A DNA stretch of 64,000 bases from Akkermansia muciniphila (lineage in GTDB: Bacteria; Verrucomicrobiota; Verrucomicrobiia; Verrucomicrobiales; Akkermansiaceae). The DNA lies in the NCBI GenBank assembly GCA_945874895.1, contig CAMCIC010000009.1, forward strand, positions 57,084 to 121,083, in the 5' to 3' direction. Shown in pieces: positions 8,236 through 17,744 of this stretch. The notes beneath the pieces are model-generated. The model worked only from the letters and a program-made list of their open reading frames with translations. It searched no databases and was not told the DNA's origin. Both the position numbers and the translations under genes were made by a program. Each line of letters starts with the position of its first letter. Positions within the stretch are counted from its first letter, which is position 1.

Positions 8236-9654
8236 ATGAGAGCGGCGGGGGAAAATGCCAGATATCGATGGTTACGATTGGCGCTGATGGCACTAGCATG
8301 GCAAGTCAGCGCAGGATATGCGCAGGAATCACCCCTGTCTGTAGAGGTGGCTACCAAACCCGGTAGCAAATGGGTGGCGAAGGAGACGCGCGGTCTCGCC
8401 CAGGCGTTCGATGGAGTGAACGTTCGAGAGGACAAGGACTTGAGTCGTTTCGGAGGGGTGACGTCGAGGCGAGAAAAAGCAACGGGTTTTTTTCACACGG
8501 CCCGCATCCAGGGTCGCTGGTGGCTGGTCGATCCTGAGGGGTGTTTGTTTTTGCACCGTGGGGTGACATCGGTGAATCGTCTGAATACCGATGCCGCGCG
8601 TGCGGCGTTTGACGGCAAATTTCAAACGCCGCAGCGCTGGGCCGAGAGCACTACGGACCTGCTGCGCGATCATGGATTCAACGGCTTGGGTGCGTGGACG
8701 GATACCGATGCCATGCGCGCTGCGAAACAACCTCTGGTCTATACGAAAATCTGGAACTTCATGTCCAGTTACGGCAAAAAGCGCGGTGGCACCTATCAGA
8801 AACCCGGTCATACTGGTTATCCGAACGACTGCATTTTTGTGTTTGACGCGGAATTCGAGGCATTTTGTGACGAGTATGCCCAGCAACTGTCCAAGGATCG
8901 CGATGATCCATGGTTGCTAGGGCATTTCTCGGATAATGAACTGCCGATCAAAGAGGATGCGCTGAAAAAATTCCTAGCCCTGCCTGAGGGGGAAAGGGGG
9001 CATCAGGCGGCCTGGCAGTGGCTGCGAAAGCGGCGCGGGAATCATGCCACGATCGATGACATCGAGACCGCGGATCAATCGGCATTTCTAGAATTCATGG
9101 TGGAGCGATATTTTCTTATCGTCGGAACATCCATCAAAAAACACGATCCCCATCATTTATACTTGGGTTGTCGATTTCATGGCGGAGCGTTACGTTTGCC
9201 GGAAGTTTTCCGTGCCGCGGGTCGACATGCGGACGTCGTATCGGTTAATTACTATCACGCTTGGACACCTGATCCGAAACGCATGGAAATGTGGGCCAGC
9301 GAAGCGAAAAAACCTGTGATTATCACCGAATGGTATGCGAAGGGAGTGGACTCAGGCATGGGCAATACCAGCGGCGCTGGTTGGTTGGTCAAGACCCAGC
9401 GCGACCGCGGCCTGTTTTATGAAAATTTTACTCTTGGACTTCTGGCATCCAAAAACTGCGTAGGCTGGCATTGGTTCAAATACATCGATAACGATCCTAC
9501 CGATCGAAAGGCGGATCCGTCGAATACCGACTCTAACAAAGGAATACTCAACAACCGCTACGAACCCTATCCGCCCTTGCTGGAGTCGATGAAAGCCATC
9601 AACAAGCGGGCCTATGGCATCGTGGAACGTTTCGACCAAGATGCAGCCAAGTAG
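8236..9654 (+). CDS. Secreted clan GH-A glycoside hydrolase, agarase-like
   Basis: 472 residues with an N-terminal signal peptide (hydrophobic LRLALMALAW, cleavage after GYAQ). The middle and C-terminal parts read as a TIM-barrel hydrolase related to beta-agarases of the GH50/GH86 type: FHTARIQGRWWLVDPEG at the start of the catalytic part, GHFSDNELPI with a glutamate suited to acid/base, VSVNYYHAW, and IITEWYAKG with a glutamate suited to nucleophile. It probably acts in the periplasm or outside on a galactan or a related polysaccharide; the substrate cannot be fixed from sequence alone. Its ATG 8236 follows a GTTAGGG word by about 20 bases, with no clear Shine-Dalgarno. Confidence 0.72.
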   Translation: MRAAGENARYRWLRLALMALAWQVSAGYAQESPLSVEVATKPGSKWVAKETRGLAQAFDGVNVREDKDLSRFGGVTSRREKATGFFHTARIQGRWWLVDPEGCLFLHRGVTSVNRLNTDAARAAFDGKFQTPQRWAESTTDLLRDHGFNGLGAWTDTDAMRAAKQPLVYTKIWNFMSSYGKKRGGTYQKPGHTGYPNDCIFVFDAEFEAFCDEYAQQLSKDRDDPWLLGHFSDNELPIKEDALKKFLALPEGERGHQAAWQWLRKRRGNHATIDDIETADQSAFLEFMVERYFLIVGTSIKKHDPHHLYLGCRFHGGALRLPEVFRAAGRHADVVSVNYYHAWTPDPKRMEMWASEAKKPVIITEWYAKGVDSGMGNTSGAGWLVKTQRDRGLFYENFTLGLLASKNCVGWHWFKYIDNDPTDRKADPSNTDSNKGILNNRYEPYPPLLESMKAINKRAYGIVERFDQDAAK

Positions 9655-9729
9655 TGCCATGGATCGTTGGTCGGGTGGGCTGTGCCATCTCTCACTTGCC
9701 AGAGTGAAAAATCCGTTATACACAGGGGC

Positions 9730-11292
9730 GTGGATACGTTTTCCGTGGCTGAACAAACAGTTCGTGCTGCCTTGCAGTCGGGAGTGCGCGAATTTGTTGT
9801 GTGTGCCGGTGCCCGGAATGCGGCTCTGGTCGAGGTTCTCGCCCAAGCGCAACTCGCAGGCCAAGTGACTTTGTGGCGGCATTTCGAAGAGCGATGCGCA
9901 GGATTTTTTGCACTTGGTCGATGCATGGCATTGCAGGCCCCATGCGCTGTGGTGACTACCAGCGGCACGGCTGCGGCAGAACTTCTGCCAGCGATGATAG
10001 AAGCTCATTACCAGCAAAGACCACTTCTCGCCATCACGGCTGATCGTCCCGCCGTCTATCGCGGCACGGGTGCACCCCAGGCCATCGAACAGGAAAACTT
10101 GTATGGAGTGTATGCCGGGTGCGGGTCACTGGATCAATGGTCTCGGCTCGGCCCATGGCAGTGCAATGTCGAATTGGAAGAGGAGTTTGCCGTCACCCAT
10201 TGCGATTTCTCCGCGGAAATGCCGCAATTCAGCCAAATGCAGAAACCTGTGGCGGTCGCAGCATTGGCCCGTTGGCTGCGCGAGGACAATTCCGGTGGAT
10301 TGGTGGCGCTGGTCGGCAGTCTCGAGCTGGAAGAACAAGAGGAAGTCTGGCACTTTCTTGACGCCTTACGCATTCCCGTTCTGGCGGATGCGACCAGCGG
10401 ACTTCGCGAAGCTTTAGCGCACATCGGGCTCCCCGATGGGGACCGATTGTTGCGACAGCAACCACCACAAAAAATCCTGCGTTTGGGAAATATTCCGACT
10501 GGTCGGTTTTGGAGGGATTTGGAGTCCTTGCCCCACAGTGAAGTGTGGTCCATCACGCGCACTGGCTTTGCCGGCCTCGCGCGGGAAAACCGTGTCGTGA
10601 CAGGTCCTGTGCATCGCGTGGTGAAATCACTGGGGCATCAGGAGCGCATAGGCGATCCCCTAGGTTATTTCGACGACACTGCGCGACGTGCGGCGCAAAT
10701 CGAGGAGCTTTTGGAGGCTTACCCGGAAAGTGAGCCCGGTTGGATCCGCACTTTGTCGCACTACGCCACTTTAGCGAGTTCCCTGTTTTTGGGAAACAGC
10801 TTGCCGGTGCGCGAGTGGAATGCTTTCGCACAGTGGCAGCGCCCCGTCAACCGAGTCATGGCGAACCGTGGCGCGAATGGCATCGACGGCCAATTGAGCA
10901 CTTGGTGGGGCGCGAGCGCGCGCGAGGAAAATGCCTGGTGTCTGGTGGGGGATCTCACGGCACTTTACGATCTCGCTGCCCCATTTTTGCAACAGCAGTG
11001 CGAGCAAAAAGGACGCGTCTTGGTGATTCTTAACAATGCTGGTGGACGGATTTTCGAGCGATTGCCCCGCTTGCAGCAGATGCAGTCGGCCGCGCGCGAG
11101 CTCATGATCAATGCCCATCCGACCGATTTCTCAGGATGGGCCGCGCAGTGGGGCATGTCTTACCTCTGTGCCGCTTCGCCCGATGATCTAGATGCCTTCG
11201 AGCCTGGTGATCGCACGTACGTGCTGGAAGTGCGACCAGATCCTCAACAAACCGACGACTTTTGGCAGGCGTGGGAACGAATCCATCGATGA
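9730..11292 (+). CDS. menD: MenD, SEPHCHC synthase of menaquinone synthesis
   Basis: Thiamine-diphosphate enzyme joining 2-oxoglutarate to isochorismate in menaquinone synthesis. About 520 residues from GTG 9730 (upstream frame open to 9667). The N-terminal domain has HFEERCAGFFALG with the cofactor-activating glutamate and TTSGTAAAELLPA. The C-terminal ThDP-binding domain has VGDLTALYDL and NNAGGRIFERLP, equivalent to the GDL to NNNGG motif of MenD. The usual APGSRSTPL loop is here CAGARNAALV, keeping the arginine but changing the serines. The stop overlaps the start of the menH-like gene in ATGA, so the two are translationally coupled. Confidence 0.9.
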   Translation: MDTFSVAEQTVRAALQSGVREFVVCAGARNAALVEVLAQAQLAGQVTLWRHFEERCAGFFALGRCMALQAPCAVVTTSGTAAAELLPAMIEAHYQQRPLLAITADRPAVYRGTGAPQAIEQENLYGVYAGCGSLDQWSRLGPWQCNVELEEEFAVTHCDFSAEMPQFSQMQKPVAVAALARWLREDNSGGLVALVGSLELEEQEEVWHFLDALRIPVLADATSGLREALAHIGLPDGDRLLRQQPPQKILRLGNIPTGRFWRDLESLPHSEVWSITRTGFAGLARENRVVTGPVHRVVKSLGHQERIGDPLGYFDDTARRAAQIEELLEAYPESEPGWIRTLSHYATLASSLFLGNSLPVREWNAFAQWQRPVNRVMANRGANGIDGQLSTWWGASAREENAWCLVGDLTALYDLAAPFLQQQCEQKGRVLVILNNAGGRIFERLPRLQQMQSAARELMINAHPTDFSGWAAQWGMSYLCAASPDDLDAFEPGDRTYVLEVRPDPQQTDDFWQAWERIHR

Positions 11293-12053
11293 CTGAGCCG
11301 AAACCTACCATCTGGTGTTTGCATGGTGCCGTGGGCGCGGCTACCGACTGGAATGGCTTTCGTCAGTCATGGGAAAATGCTGGTTACGCATTTCGCGCTG
11401 TCGACTTGTGGCGATTTCTGGATTGCTGTCCTCGTTCCTTGCATGAAACGGCGCGGGCCCTCAATGCCGAGGTTGCGTGTCAGAATGGTAAAAACCTACT
11501 GGTTGGTTACTCCATGGGGGGGAGAATTGCTTTGCATGCTCTTTTGGCTGCTGGTTCGCCGTGGGATCGGGCAGTGATCGTGGCTGCACATCCCGGACTG
11601 GAGAGCGAAGAGGAAAAAATCGAGCGAAGGAAAAGGGATGCGGATTGGTCGGTGCGTTGCCATCGCGATTCTTGGGCTGATTTTCTGAAAGAATGGCAGT
11701 CGCAACCGATTCTGCAGCTGTTGGCAGGATCGCAAGAAGCAGGGTTGGATCGTGGGCCTTTGCATTTGCGGCGCAAGGAAATCTCCCGCAGTTTTCTCGA
11801 GTGGTCGCTGGGAGTTCAGGAAAATTTGTGGCCCCATTTGGGGCAAATCCGGGTGCCTCTGCTTTGGATGACGGGCGAGTTGGATCTCAAGTTCAGCGCC
11901 TTGGCTCAATCCGCCTGTGAGCGAATTCCCCATGCCCGCGCCCTCGTGATGCCCGCAGCGGGGCACCGTTTGCCTTGGCAACAACCGGAAAAGTTCTCCC
12001 AAGAGGTTCTCGCGTTTTTTTCCGACTCTCGCATGGAAGGGCACAGCACCTGA
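11289..12053 (+). CDS. menH: Alpha/beta hydrolase, probable MenH (SHCHC synthase)
   Basis: 254-residue alpha/beta hydrolase beginning LHGAVGAATDW (oxyanion region) with nucleophile elbow GYSMGGR and late catalytic residues in GELDLKF and AAGHRLPWQQP. The GYSMGGR elbow and the 4-base overlap with menD point to MenH, which removes pyruvate from SEPHCHC. Family size is 240-270 residues, so it fits. ATG 11289 is chosen because it overlaps the menD stop; the frame is open slightly upstream to 11262 inside menD. A general esterase remains possible. Confidence 0.78.
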   Translation: MTEPKPTIWCLHGAVGAATDWNGFRQSWENAGYAFRAVDLWRFLDCCPRSLHETARALNAEVACQNGKNLLVGYSMGGRIALHALLAAGSPWDRAVIVAAHPGLESEEEKIERRKRDADWSVRCHRDSWADFLKEWQSQPILQLLAGSQEAGLDRGPLHLRRKEISRSFLEWSLGVQENLWPHLGQIRVPLLWMTGELDLKFSALAQSACERIPHARALVMPAAGHRLPWQQPEKFSQEVLAFFSDSRMEGHST

Positions 12054-12216
12054 TTTCGTTTTAGTCGACAGTTAGAATGGTGGGGCGTTATCGGATGAAA
12101 AAAGTCGTGCAGGTCTGATGGCTCGCCGTGACGTATGCTCCTTTCAGCTTGCTCTTGCTTCCGCACAGCATCCTGTCATACTGCGCACGCACGTGCGGTT
12201 GCGCGGGCACAAAGTT

Positions 12217-12804
12217 ATGGCACGCACATCATCACAAAAGCGTAAGACGGCGGAGACGGACATCGTGTTGTCCCTCGATCTCGATGGCTCCGGCAATTCC
12301 ACGATTCAAACGGGGATCGGCTTTTTCGATCACATGCTTACGTTGTTTTCTCGCCACAGCTTGATCGATCTGAACGTGCAAACGATCGGCGACTTGCACA
12401 TCGATGCGCACCACACGGTGGAAGATACCGCGATTGTTCTGGGCGATGCCTTGCGCGAGGCGCTGGGCTCGAAGGAGGGCATCACGCGCTATGGTCATGC
12501 GTATCTGCCGATGGACGAGACGCTCGCTCGCGTGGTGATCGATCTTTCGAACCGTCCGCACCTGGAATTTCGCACGCCGCCGAATGCAGCGTCGGCACCG
12601 AATTTCCCGCTCACACTGACCGAGGAGTTCTGTCGCGCTCTGGCCAGCAATTTGCGCTGCAATCTGCACGTTGAACTGCTCTACGGTCGCGATGGGCACC
12701 ACATTGCCGAGGCGATTTTCAAAGGTATCGCGCGCGCGCTGCGAGTTGCGGTCGCGATCGATCCACGCGTGAAAGGCGTGCCCTCCACCAAAGAAGCGCT
12801 CTAA
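12217..12804 (+). CDS. hisB: Imidazoleglycerol-phosphate dehydratase
   Basis: Manganese enzyme of histidine synthesis, 195 residues, the normal size of the monofunctional HisB. Both metal-binding histidine motifs are present: FFDHML and DAHHTVEDT in the first repeat, and FCRALASN with DGHHIAEA in the second. The frame opens upstream at 12118, but ATG 12217 (MARTSSQKRKTAETDI) fits the family start. hisH follows after 7 bases, so the two are co-transcribed; the remaining his genes are elsewhere. Confidence 0.95.
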   Translation: MARTSSQKRKTAETDIVLSLDLDGSGNSTIQTGIGFFDHMLTLFSRHSLIDLNVQTIGDLHIDAHHTVEDTAIVLGDALREALGSKEGITRYGHAYLPMDETLARVVIDLSNRPHLEFRTPPNAASAPNFPLTLTEEFCRALASNLRCNLHVELLYGRDGHHIAEAIFKGIARALRVAVAIDPRVKGVPSTKEAL

Positions 12805-12811
12805 CAAAAAC

Positions 12812-13423
12812 ATGTCCGCTACCGTTCTGATCGATTACGGTGCAGGGAATTTGCGCAGTGTGGCGAATGCTTTGCACAGTCTGGAGGCTGAGGTGCTGAT
12901 CGTCAGCAAGGGTGAGGATTTCTCAGCAAACCCGGCCCGCGTGATTCTGCCGGGGGTGGGATCGTTTGGGGATTCGATGGAAGAACTCACGCGTCGTGGG
13001 CTCGCTGATCCGGTGCGTCGCTCCATTGCCGCAGGCGTGCCGTTTTTGGGCATCTGCGTGGGCTACCAATTGCTTTTTGAGGGCAGCGAGGAAAGCCCAG
13101 GCATCGCCGGATTGGGCGTTCTCAAGGGTCAGGTGAAACGGTTTCTGCCTGGGAAAAAAATTCCGCACATGGGTTGGAATGCGGTTTGCCCGACTCACGC
13201 GGAGCATCCTTGTTGGCATGGTATGGAAAAAAATCCGTATTTTTATTATGTCCACTCGTATTTTCCGGACCCTCAGGACAAGGGTCTCATCGCCGCTACC
13301 ACCGAGTATGAGGAAACATTCGCCGCGGCCGTGATCCGCGACAATCTCTGGGCCGTCCAGTTCCACCCGGAAAAAAGTCAGGACAGCGGCATTCAGTTGC
13401 TGCGGAATTTTTTGGCGCAGTGA
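12812..13423 (+). CDS. hisH: Imidazole glycerol phosphate synthase subunit HisH
   Basis: Class I glutamine amidotransferase subunit of 203 residues that hands ammonia to HisF during formation of IGP and AICAR. The nucleophilic cysteine is C82 in GICVGYQLLF; the catalytic His and Glu are in AVQFHPEKSQD near the C-terminus. The N-terminal IDYGAGNLRSV and LPGVGSFGD are classic for HisH. It begins 7 bases after hisB. HisF is not next to it. Confidence 0.95.
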   Translation: MSATVLIDYGAGNLRSVANALHSLEAEVLIVSKGEDFSANPARVILPGVGSFGDSMEELTRRGLADPVRRSIAAGVPFLGICVGYQLLFEGSEESPGIAGLGVLKGQVKRFLPGKKIPHMGWNAVCPTHAEHPCWHGMEKNPYFYYVHSYFPDPQDKGLIAATTEYEETFAAAVIRDNLWAVQFHPEKSQDSGIQLLRNFLAQ

Positions 13424-13540
13424 ATCATGAAGATCCGGCGCGAAGTCCTCTGCTTGCCTCGGGGTTTTTCATTGAACATAGGTAGATCGTTGCAAAATTC
13501 CTCACTCCGCTATCGACCAAGCGCCAACTTACGCTAGTCT

Positions 13541-14563
13541 GTGCGCGTGTATCCTTTGTTTCGAGATTTGCTCTTTCGACTGAATGCGGAAACCGCACAC
13601 CATTTATCGCTTGCCTCCCTGCGCCTGATGGAAAAATCCGGTATGCTGGCGTTGCTGTTTCCGGAAACAGAATTCGTATCGCCCGTGGAGGTCATGGGGC
13701 TGACATTTCCGAACCGCATTGGTCTCGCCGCGGGACTGGATAAGGAAGGAAATACCATCGATGCCCTGGGTCGACTTGGCTTCGGCTTCATCGAAATCGG
13801 CACCATCACGCCGCGTCCGCAAGCGGGGAATCCGAAGCCGCGCTTGTTCCGTCTGATCGAGGAGGAATCCATCATCAACCGCATGGGATTCAACAACCCC
13901 GGTATGGAGCAGGGCGTGATCAATGTGCGCGGCACCCGCGACTACGGCGGCATCATCGGCTTCAACATCGGCAAAAACAAAGACACGCCGAACGAAAAAG
14001 CGGATGACGATTACTTGCAATGCCTGCGCGCCGCCTATCCGGTGGCCGATTATGTGACAGTCAATCTTTCCTCGCCGAACACTCCCGGATTGCGCGATTT
14101 GCAGAATGCAGAGAGCACCGCCACACTGTTAGCCACACTCAAGGCAGAGCAAAAACTTTTGCAACAACAGCACGGAAAGTATGTGCCCATCGCCTTCAAG
14201 GTCGCGCCGGATCTTGCTGATGACCACATCGATGCGCTGGCAGAGGTGTTTCTCGCGGGCGGGCTCGATGGTCTCATCGCCACCAACACCACGCTCTCGC
14301 GAGCGGGAGTGGAGCATCATCCTCTGCATGCGCAATCGGGTGGTTTGTCGGGACCTCCTGTGAAAACGCTCAGCACGCATGTGATCCGACGTTTCGCTAC
14401 CCGCTTGCAAGGACGCATTCCCATCATCGGGGTGGGTGGCATTTCCTCGGTGCAAGATGCGCAGGAAAAACTCGATGCCGGTGCGACACTCCTGCAAATT
14501 TACACATCCTTCATCTATCAAGGTCCGCCCCTTGTGCGTGAGCTGGTCAAACAGCTGGGTTGA
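13541..14563 (+). CDS. pyrD: Dihydroorotate dehydrogenase, quinone type (class 2)
   Basis: FMN enzyme that oxidises dihydroorotate to orotate and passes electrons to the quinone pool at the inner membrane. The amphipathic N-terminal helix (YPLFRDLLFRL), the active-site segment VNLSSPNTPGLRDLQ with serine as base, NRMGFNN, FKVAPDL and GVGGISS mark the class 2 enzyme. 340 residues from GTG 13541; GTG 13547 is an equally possible start. The gene is monocistronic or followed by the DUF1844 gene after 85 bases. Confidence 0.93.
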   Translation: MRVYPLFRDLLFRLNAETAHHLSLASLRLMEKSGMLALLFPETEFVSPVEVMGLTFPNRIGLAAGLDKEGNTIDALGRLGFGFIEIGTITPRPQAGNPKPRLFRLIEEESIINRMGFNNPGMEQGVINVRGTRDYGGIIGFNIGKNKDTPNEKADDDYLQCLRAAYPVADYVTVNLSSPNTPGLRDLQNAESTATLLATLKAEQKLLQQQHGKYVPIAFKVAPDLADDHIDALAEVFLAGGLDGLIATNTTLSRAGVEHHPLHAQSGGLSGPPVKTLSTHVIRRFATRLQGRIPIIGVGGISSVQDAQEKLDAGATLLQIYTSFIYQGPPLVRELVKQLG

Positions 14564-14648
14564 AATCACCATTAGCCCGTGACAGGGGACCCGAAATTGC
14601 CGCATTCTGGCGTTGCCGTGTGCGTTCTTAGCGCTATCATTCACGCCC

Positions 14649-14906
14649 ATGCAGCACGATCCACAACCCGATCCTCGTTTCGATGATTTTCTCTTTCTGC
14701 AAGCGCAGAATGCGGGGCTGTTTTTGGGGCAAATTCCCCATCCGGCCACGGGAGAGAAAAGCGTCAACCTTCGTGCCGCCAAGTCTGTTCTCGACTGCCT
14801 CGAAATGCTGGAGGCGAAAACGCAAGACCATCTCACCGCTCACGAGGACAAGTTGCTCCAAGCTGCCCTCGCCAACATCCGCAGCCTTTACCAAAAACAC
14901 CTCTGA
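14649..14906 (+). CDS. DUF1844 family small protein
   Basis: 85 residues. The core [28 protein letters not shown] and LYQKHL match the DUF1844 family, small cytoplasmic proteins of unknown function common in Verrucomicrobiota and other Gram-negatives. It is mostly helical and acidic. ATG 14649 is chosen over the upstream in-frame codon at 14613. Its TGA overlaps the ATG of kdsA (TGATG), so it is translationally coupled to LPS synthesis genes. Confidence 0.8.
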   Translation: MQHDPQPDPRFDDFLFLQAQNAGLFLGQIPHPATGEKSVNLRAAKSVLDCLEMLEAKTQDHLTAHEDKLLQAALANIRSLYQKHL

Positions 14907-15739
14907 TGTCACTCGCACCCGTTCCTCATCCTTTCACGTTTGGTTCCATTCAAGCCGGAGCCGGAATCCCTTTTTTCATTTTAGGGCCTTGTGCTCTCGA
15001 AACAGAGGCATTCGCCTGGGAAATGGCCAGAGCACTCAAGTCCATAACCGATCGCACTGGCGCGCCTTTTGTTTTCAAAGCTTCTTTTGACAAGGCCAAT
15101 CGCACTTCCGTGTCTTCTTTCCGCGGTCCTGGCCCTCAGGAAGGTTGTCGCATTCTCGGTGAAATCGCCAAAGAATTGGGAGTGCCCGTCACCACGGACA
15201 TCCATACCGCTGAGCAGGCGGAAATTGCGGCGGAGCATATCGATATCCTGCAAATCCCTGCGTTTCTTTGCCGCCAGACCGATTTGTTAGAAGCCGCGGC
15301 TAAAACCGGTCGTGTGGTCAATGTGAAAAAAGGGCAGTTCCTTGCACCTTGGGACACCGTCAACATCGCCGACAAAATGCGCAGTTTCGGTTGTGAGAAA
15401 TTTTTCCTCACTGAACGCGGCACCACTTTCGGCTACAACAATCTTGTGGCGGACATGCGATCACTCTACTGGATGCGCAAGGAGGGCATCCCCGTGATTT
15501 TCGATGCCACCCACTCGGTGCAGCGCCCGGGTGGCAACGGAGGTTCCACAGGAGGTGATGGCGAGCTAGCCCCCGTGTTGGCGCGTGCGGCCATCGCCAC
15601 CGGCATCGACGGACTGTTCATGGAAACTCACTCGAATCCGGCCGCCGCCTTATCCGACGGACCGAATCAAATTCCTCTGTCCGATATGGAAGCGCTGCTG
15701 ATCAAACTTCAAGCATTGCATCTGGCCGCCCATGCATGA
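14906..15739 (+). CDS. kdsA: 3-deoxy-8-phosphooctulonate synthase (metal-dependent type)
   Basis: Condenses phosphoenolpyruvate and arabinose 5-phosphate to Kdo-8-phosphate for the LPS inner core. 277 residues. Motifs include [23 protein letters not shown] and [11 protein letters not shown]29 in ILGPCALE occupies the place of the metal-binding cysteine of Aquifex-type KdsA, where the E. coli metal-free enzyme has asparagine, so a metal-dependent enzyme is inferred. It overlaps DUF1844 upstream and the lptC/A-like gene downstream by 8 bases, forming a compact LPS operon. Confidence 0.95.
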   Translation: MSLAPVPHPFTFGSIQAGAGIPFFILGPCALETEAFAWEMARALKSITDRTGAPFVFKASFDKANRTSVSSFRGPGPQEGCRILGEIAKELGVPVTTDIHTAEQAEIAAEHIDILQIPAFLCRQTDLLEAAAKTGRVVNVKKGQFLAPWDTVNIADKMRSFGCEKFFLTERGTTFGYNNLVADMRSLYWMRKEGIPVIFDATHSVQRPGGNGGSTGGDGELAPVLARAAIATGIDGLFMETHSNPAAALSDGPNQIPLSDMEALLIKLQALHLAAHA

Positions 15740-17003
15740 GTTCCGAATGGTTTCGCGCAAAAGCCTGCACTTGTTGCGTGGGAGCATGATTCTGCCGATC
15801 GTGGCATGGACATGTTCGATCGCGCAAGCCAGCGATTTGGAGGCCATTTTGGAGCGGATGGAGCCGGGATCCATCATCAAGGACCTGTTGATTCCCCGAT
15901 ACGATGAGAATAAAAAGGCGTCCATGGTTCTGCGTGCGGACCTCATGGTTGTCGAATCGCTGAAAAGCATGACGGCGGAAAATATCTCCCTCCACCTGAT
16001 CTCCTCGCGCAGCAATAAAGCTCTTCACGGATCGTGGTTTTCATTGAGGCAATGCCGTTATGATCTTTCCACCAGCATCTTGCGGAGCGATTCCCCTGTG
16101 GATGCGCTTTCCGCCAATTTTCTGCTTCACAGCGAAGGGCTGATCACTAAAATCGAAAAAAACCAGTCGGAACAATCGGTGTTTCTATTGCCTCCCGTGC
16201 ATGGTTTTATCAACCCGAAATCCGATGATACCATTTCCATGAACCGAACCCGACAATCCTTGATGCTTGCCGCGGCTCTCACGGCCCAAGCAGCGTCCCA
16301 AGATGCGACATCCGAGCCTACTCCTGATGCATTTTATTCCGTTACGCCGCGCACACAGGCCATCGACGCTCAGTTGCAGGAATTCGCCAAAAAACACAGC
16401 GTCACGATCGCACCGGTGCCTATGCCGGTGGCGACCGATGCCGTGGTCAAGCCTGTGAATCCCGTTGAGCAGATCCCGCAGTTTTTGCCTGCTGCAGACG
16501 CTCTCGGTTTCGCCTGCAAGGGCGGCGTTTTTTACGATAGCAAAACAGCTTCTCTCACCCTGCTAAAGGACATCACGGTGCGCAATCCGCAATATGCCAT
16601 GACGGTCAAGGGTGAGGTGAAAATCTTGTTTGAAGAAACTCCAGCAAAAAAACCTGACCCATCAAAAAAAACAACGGATGGCAAAAAGAAGACGGATGCT
16701 TCTCCTTCCAATTCGCTGGGCGCCATCAAACATTTGTTCGGCACAGGTGGTGTTGCCCTTGAGGTCGTGGATCAGGATGGGGTAAAAAATTTCGCCACAG
16801 GGGATGAGGTGGCCTATGAAATGGCCAAAGAGCAAATCCACCTCAAGGGACGCAAGCTGGTTTTCCAGCAAGGAGTGAACAGTCGCTTCGAGTCGGCGTC
16901 GCCGGACGCATGGTTGCGCTTCAATCTCAAAACGAAGGACTTCACCATGTCCGAGGGCTGGAATGCCAAACTGACCATGCCTGCTAACTCAAATCCGCGA
17001 TAG
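15732..17003 (+). CDS. LptC/LptA-like LPS transport protein, apparent fusion
   Basis: 423 codons between kdsA and lptB, the place where lptC and lptA sit in many Gram-negatives. Residues 1-169 have a signal peptide or anchor ([18 protein letters not shown]) and an LptC-like beta-rich stretch starting [17 protein letters not shown]. At residue 170 (ATG 16239, in frame, no stop before it) a second typical signal peptide begins: [20 protein letters not shown]. It is followed by an OstA/LptA-like part with repeating strands ([18 protein letters not shown] and later [16 protein letters not shown]) and a lysine/proline-rich linker. It may be made as one polypeptide or as two proteins with an internal start. 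It should bridge LPS from LptB to the outer membrane. Confidence 0.7.
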   Translation: MHEFRMVSRKSLHLLRGSMILPIVAWTCSIAQASDLEAILERMEPGSIIKDLLIPRYDENKKASMVLRADLMVVESLKSMTAENISLHLISSRSNKALHGSWFSLRQCRYDLSTSILRSDSPVDALSANFLLHSEGLITKIEKNQSEQSVFLLPPVHGFINPKSDDTISMNRTRQSLMLAAALTAQAASQDATSEPTPDAFYSVTPRTQAIDAQLQEFAKKHSVTIAPVPMPVATDAVVKPVNPVEQIPQFLPAADALGFACKGGVFYDSKTASLTLLKDITVRNPQYAMTVKGEVKILFEETPAKKPDPSKKTTDGKKKTDASPSNSLGAIKHLFGTGGVALEVVDQDGVKNFATGDEVAYEMAKEQIHLKGRKLVFQQGVNSRFESASPDAWLRFNLKTKDFTMSEGWNAKLTMPANSNPR

Positions 17004-17006
17004 TCC

Positions 17007-17735
17007 ATGTCTGTTCTCACCGCCACGCATCTCAGCAAGTCCTACAACAAACGCAAGGTCGTGAACGATGTCTCACTCACGGTCAATGCCGGAGAGATCG
17101 TGGGTTTGTTAGGTCCGAACGGAGCGGGGAAAACTACCTCTTTTTACATGATCGCCGGGCTGATCCATCCCGACCAAGGCACTGTGGTGCTCGATGGCCA
17201 AGAGGTCACGCGCTTGCCGATGTATCGACGCGCGCGCCTTGGTCTCGGCTACCTGCCGCAGGAGGATTCCATTTTCCGCAATCTTTCTTCGGTGGACAAT
17301 CTGCTCGCCATTCTGGAAACCCGCCGTGATCTCAATCGCAAGCAGCGCCAAGAAACAGCCGATCATTTGCTCCATCGATTCGGCATCGAAAAACTCCGCC
17401 ATTCGCTAGCGATTACACTCTCCGGTGGAGAAAAGCGCCGTCTCGCCATCGCCCGCTCGCTGTGCTCGAACCCCAAAGTATTGATGCTCGACGAACCCTT
17501 CGCCGGCGTGGATCCCTTAGCGGTGGAAGACATCCAGCGCATCGTCAAGGAGCTGCGCGACCAGGATGGACTGGCGATTTTGATCACCGATCACTCCGTG
17601 CGTGAGACTCTCACGATTGTTGACCGTGCTTTCCTCATTCATGACGGTCACGTCATCCTGCAAGGCACCTCGCAGGAAATTGTCAATGATCCGATCGCCC
17701 GCAAAAACTACTTGGGAGAAAATTTCCGGTTCTAA
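17007..17735 (+). CDS. lptB: LPS export ABC transporter ATP-binding protein LptB
   Basis: 242-residue ABC ATPase that powers LPS extraction from the inner membrane with LptF/LptG/LptC. Walker A is GPNGAGKTT, the Q-loop lies in LGYLPQEDSIF (LptB type), the signature is LSGGEKRRLAIAR, Walker B is VLMLDEPFAGVDP, and the H-loop is ITDHSVRET. The C-terminal NYLGENFRF is typical of LptB. It starts 3 bases after the lptC/A-like gene and hrpB begins 9 bases after it, so all are one transcription unit. LptF/G are not in the window. Confidence 0.95.
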   Translation: MSVLTATHLSKSYNKRKVVNDVSLTVNAGEIVGLLGPNGAGKTTSFYMIAGLIHPDQGTVVLDGQEVTRLPMYRRARLGLGYLPQEDSIFRNLSSVDNLLAILETRRDLNRKQRQETADHLLHRFGIEKLRHSLAITLSGGEKRRLAIARSLCSNPKVLMLDEPFAGVDPLAVEDIQRIVKELRDQDGLAILITDHSVRETLTIVDRAFLIHDGHVILQGTSQEIVNDPIARKNYLGENFRF

Positions 17736-17744
17736 CAGATTGCC

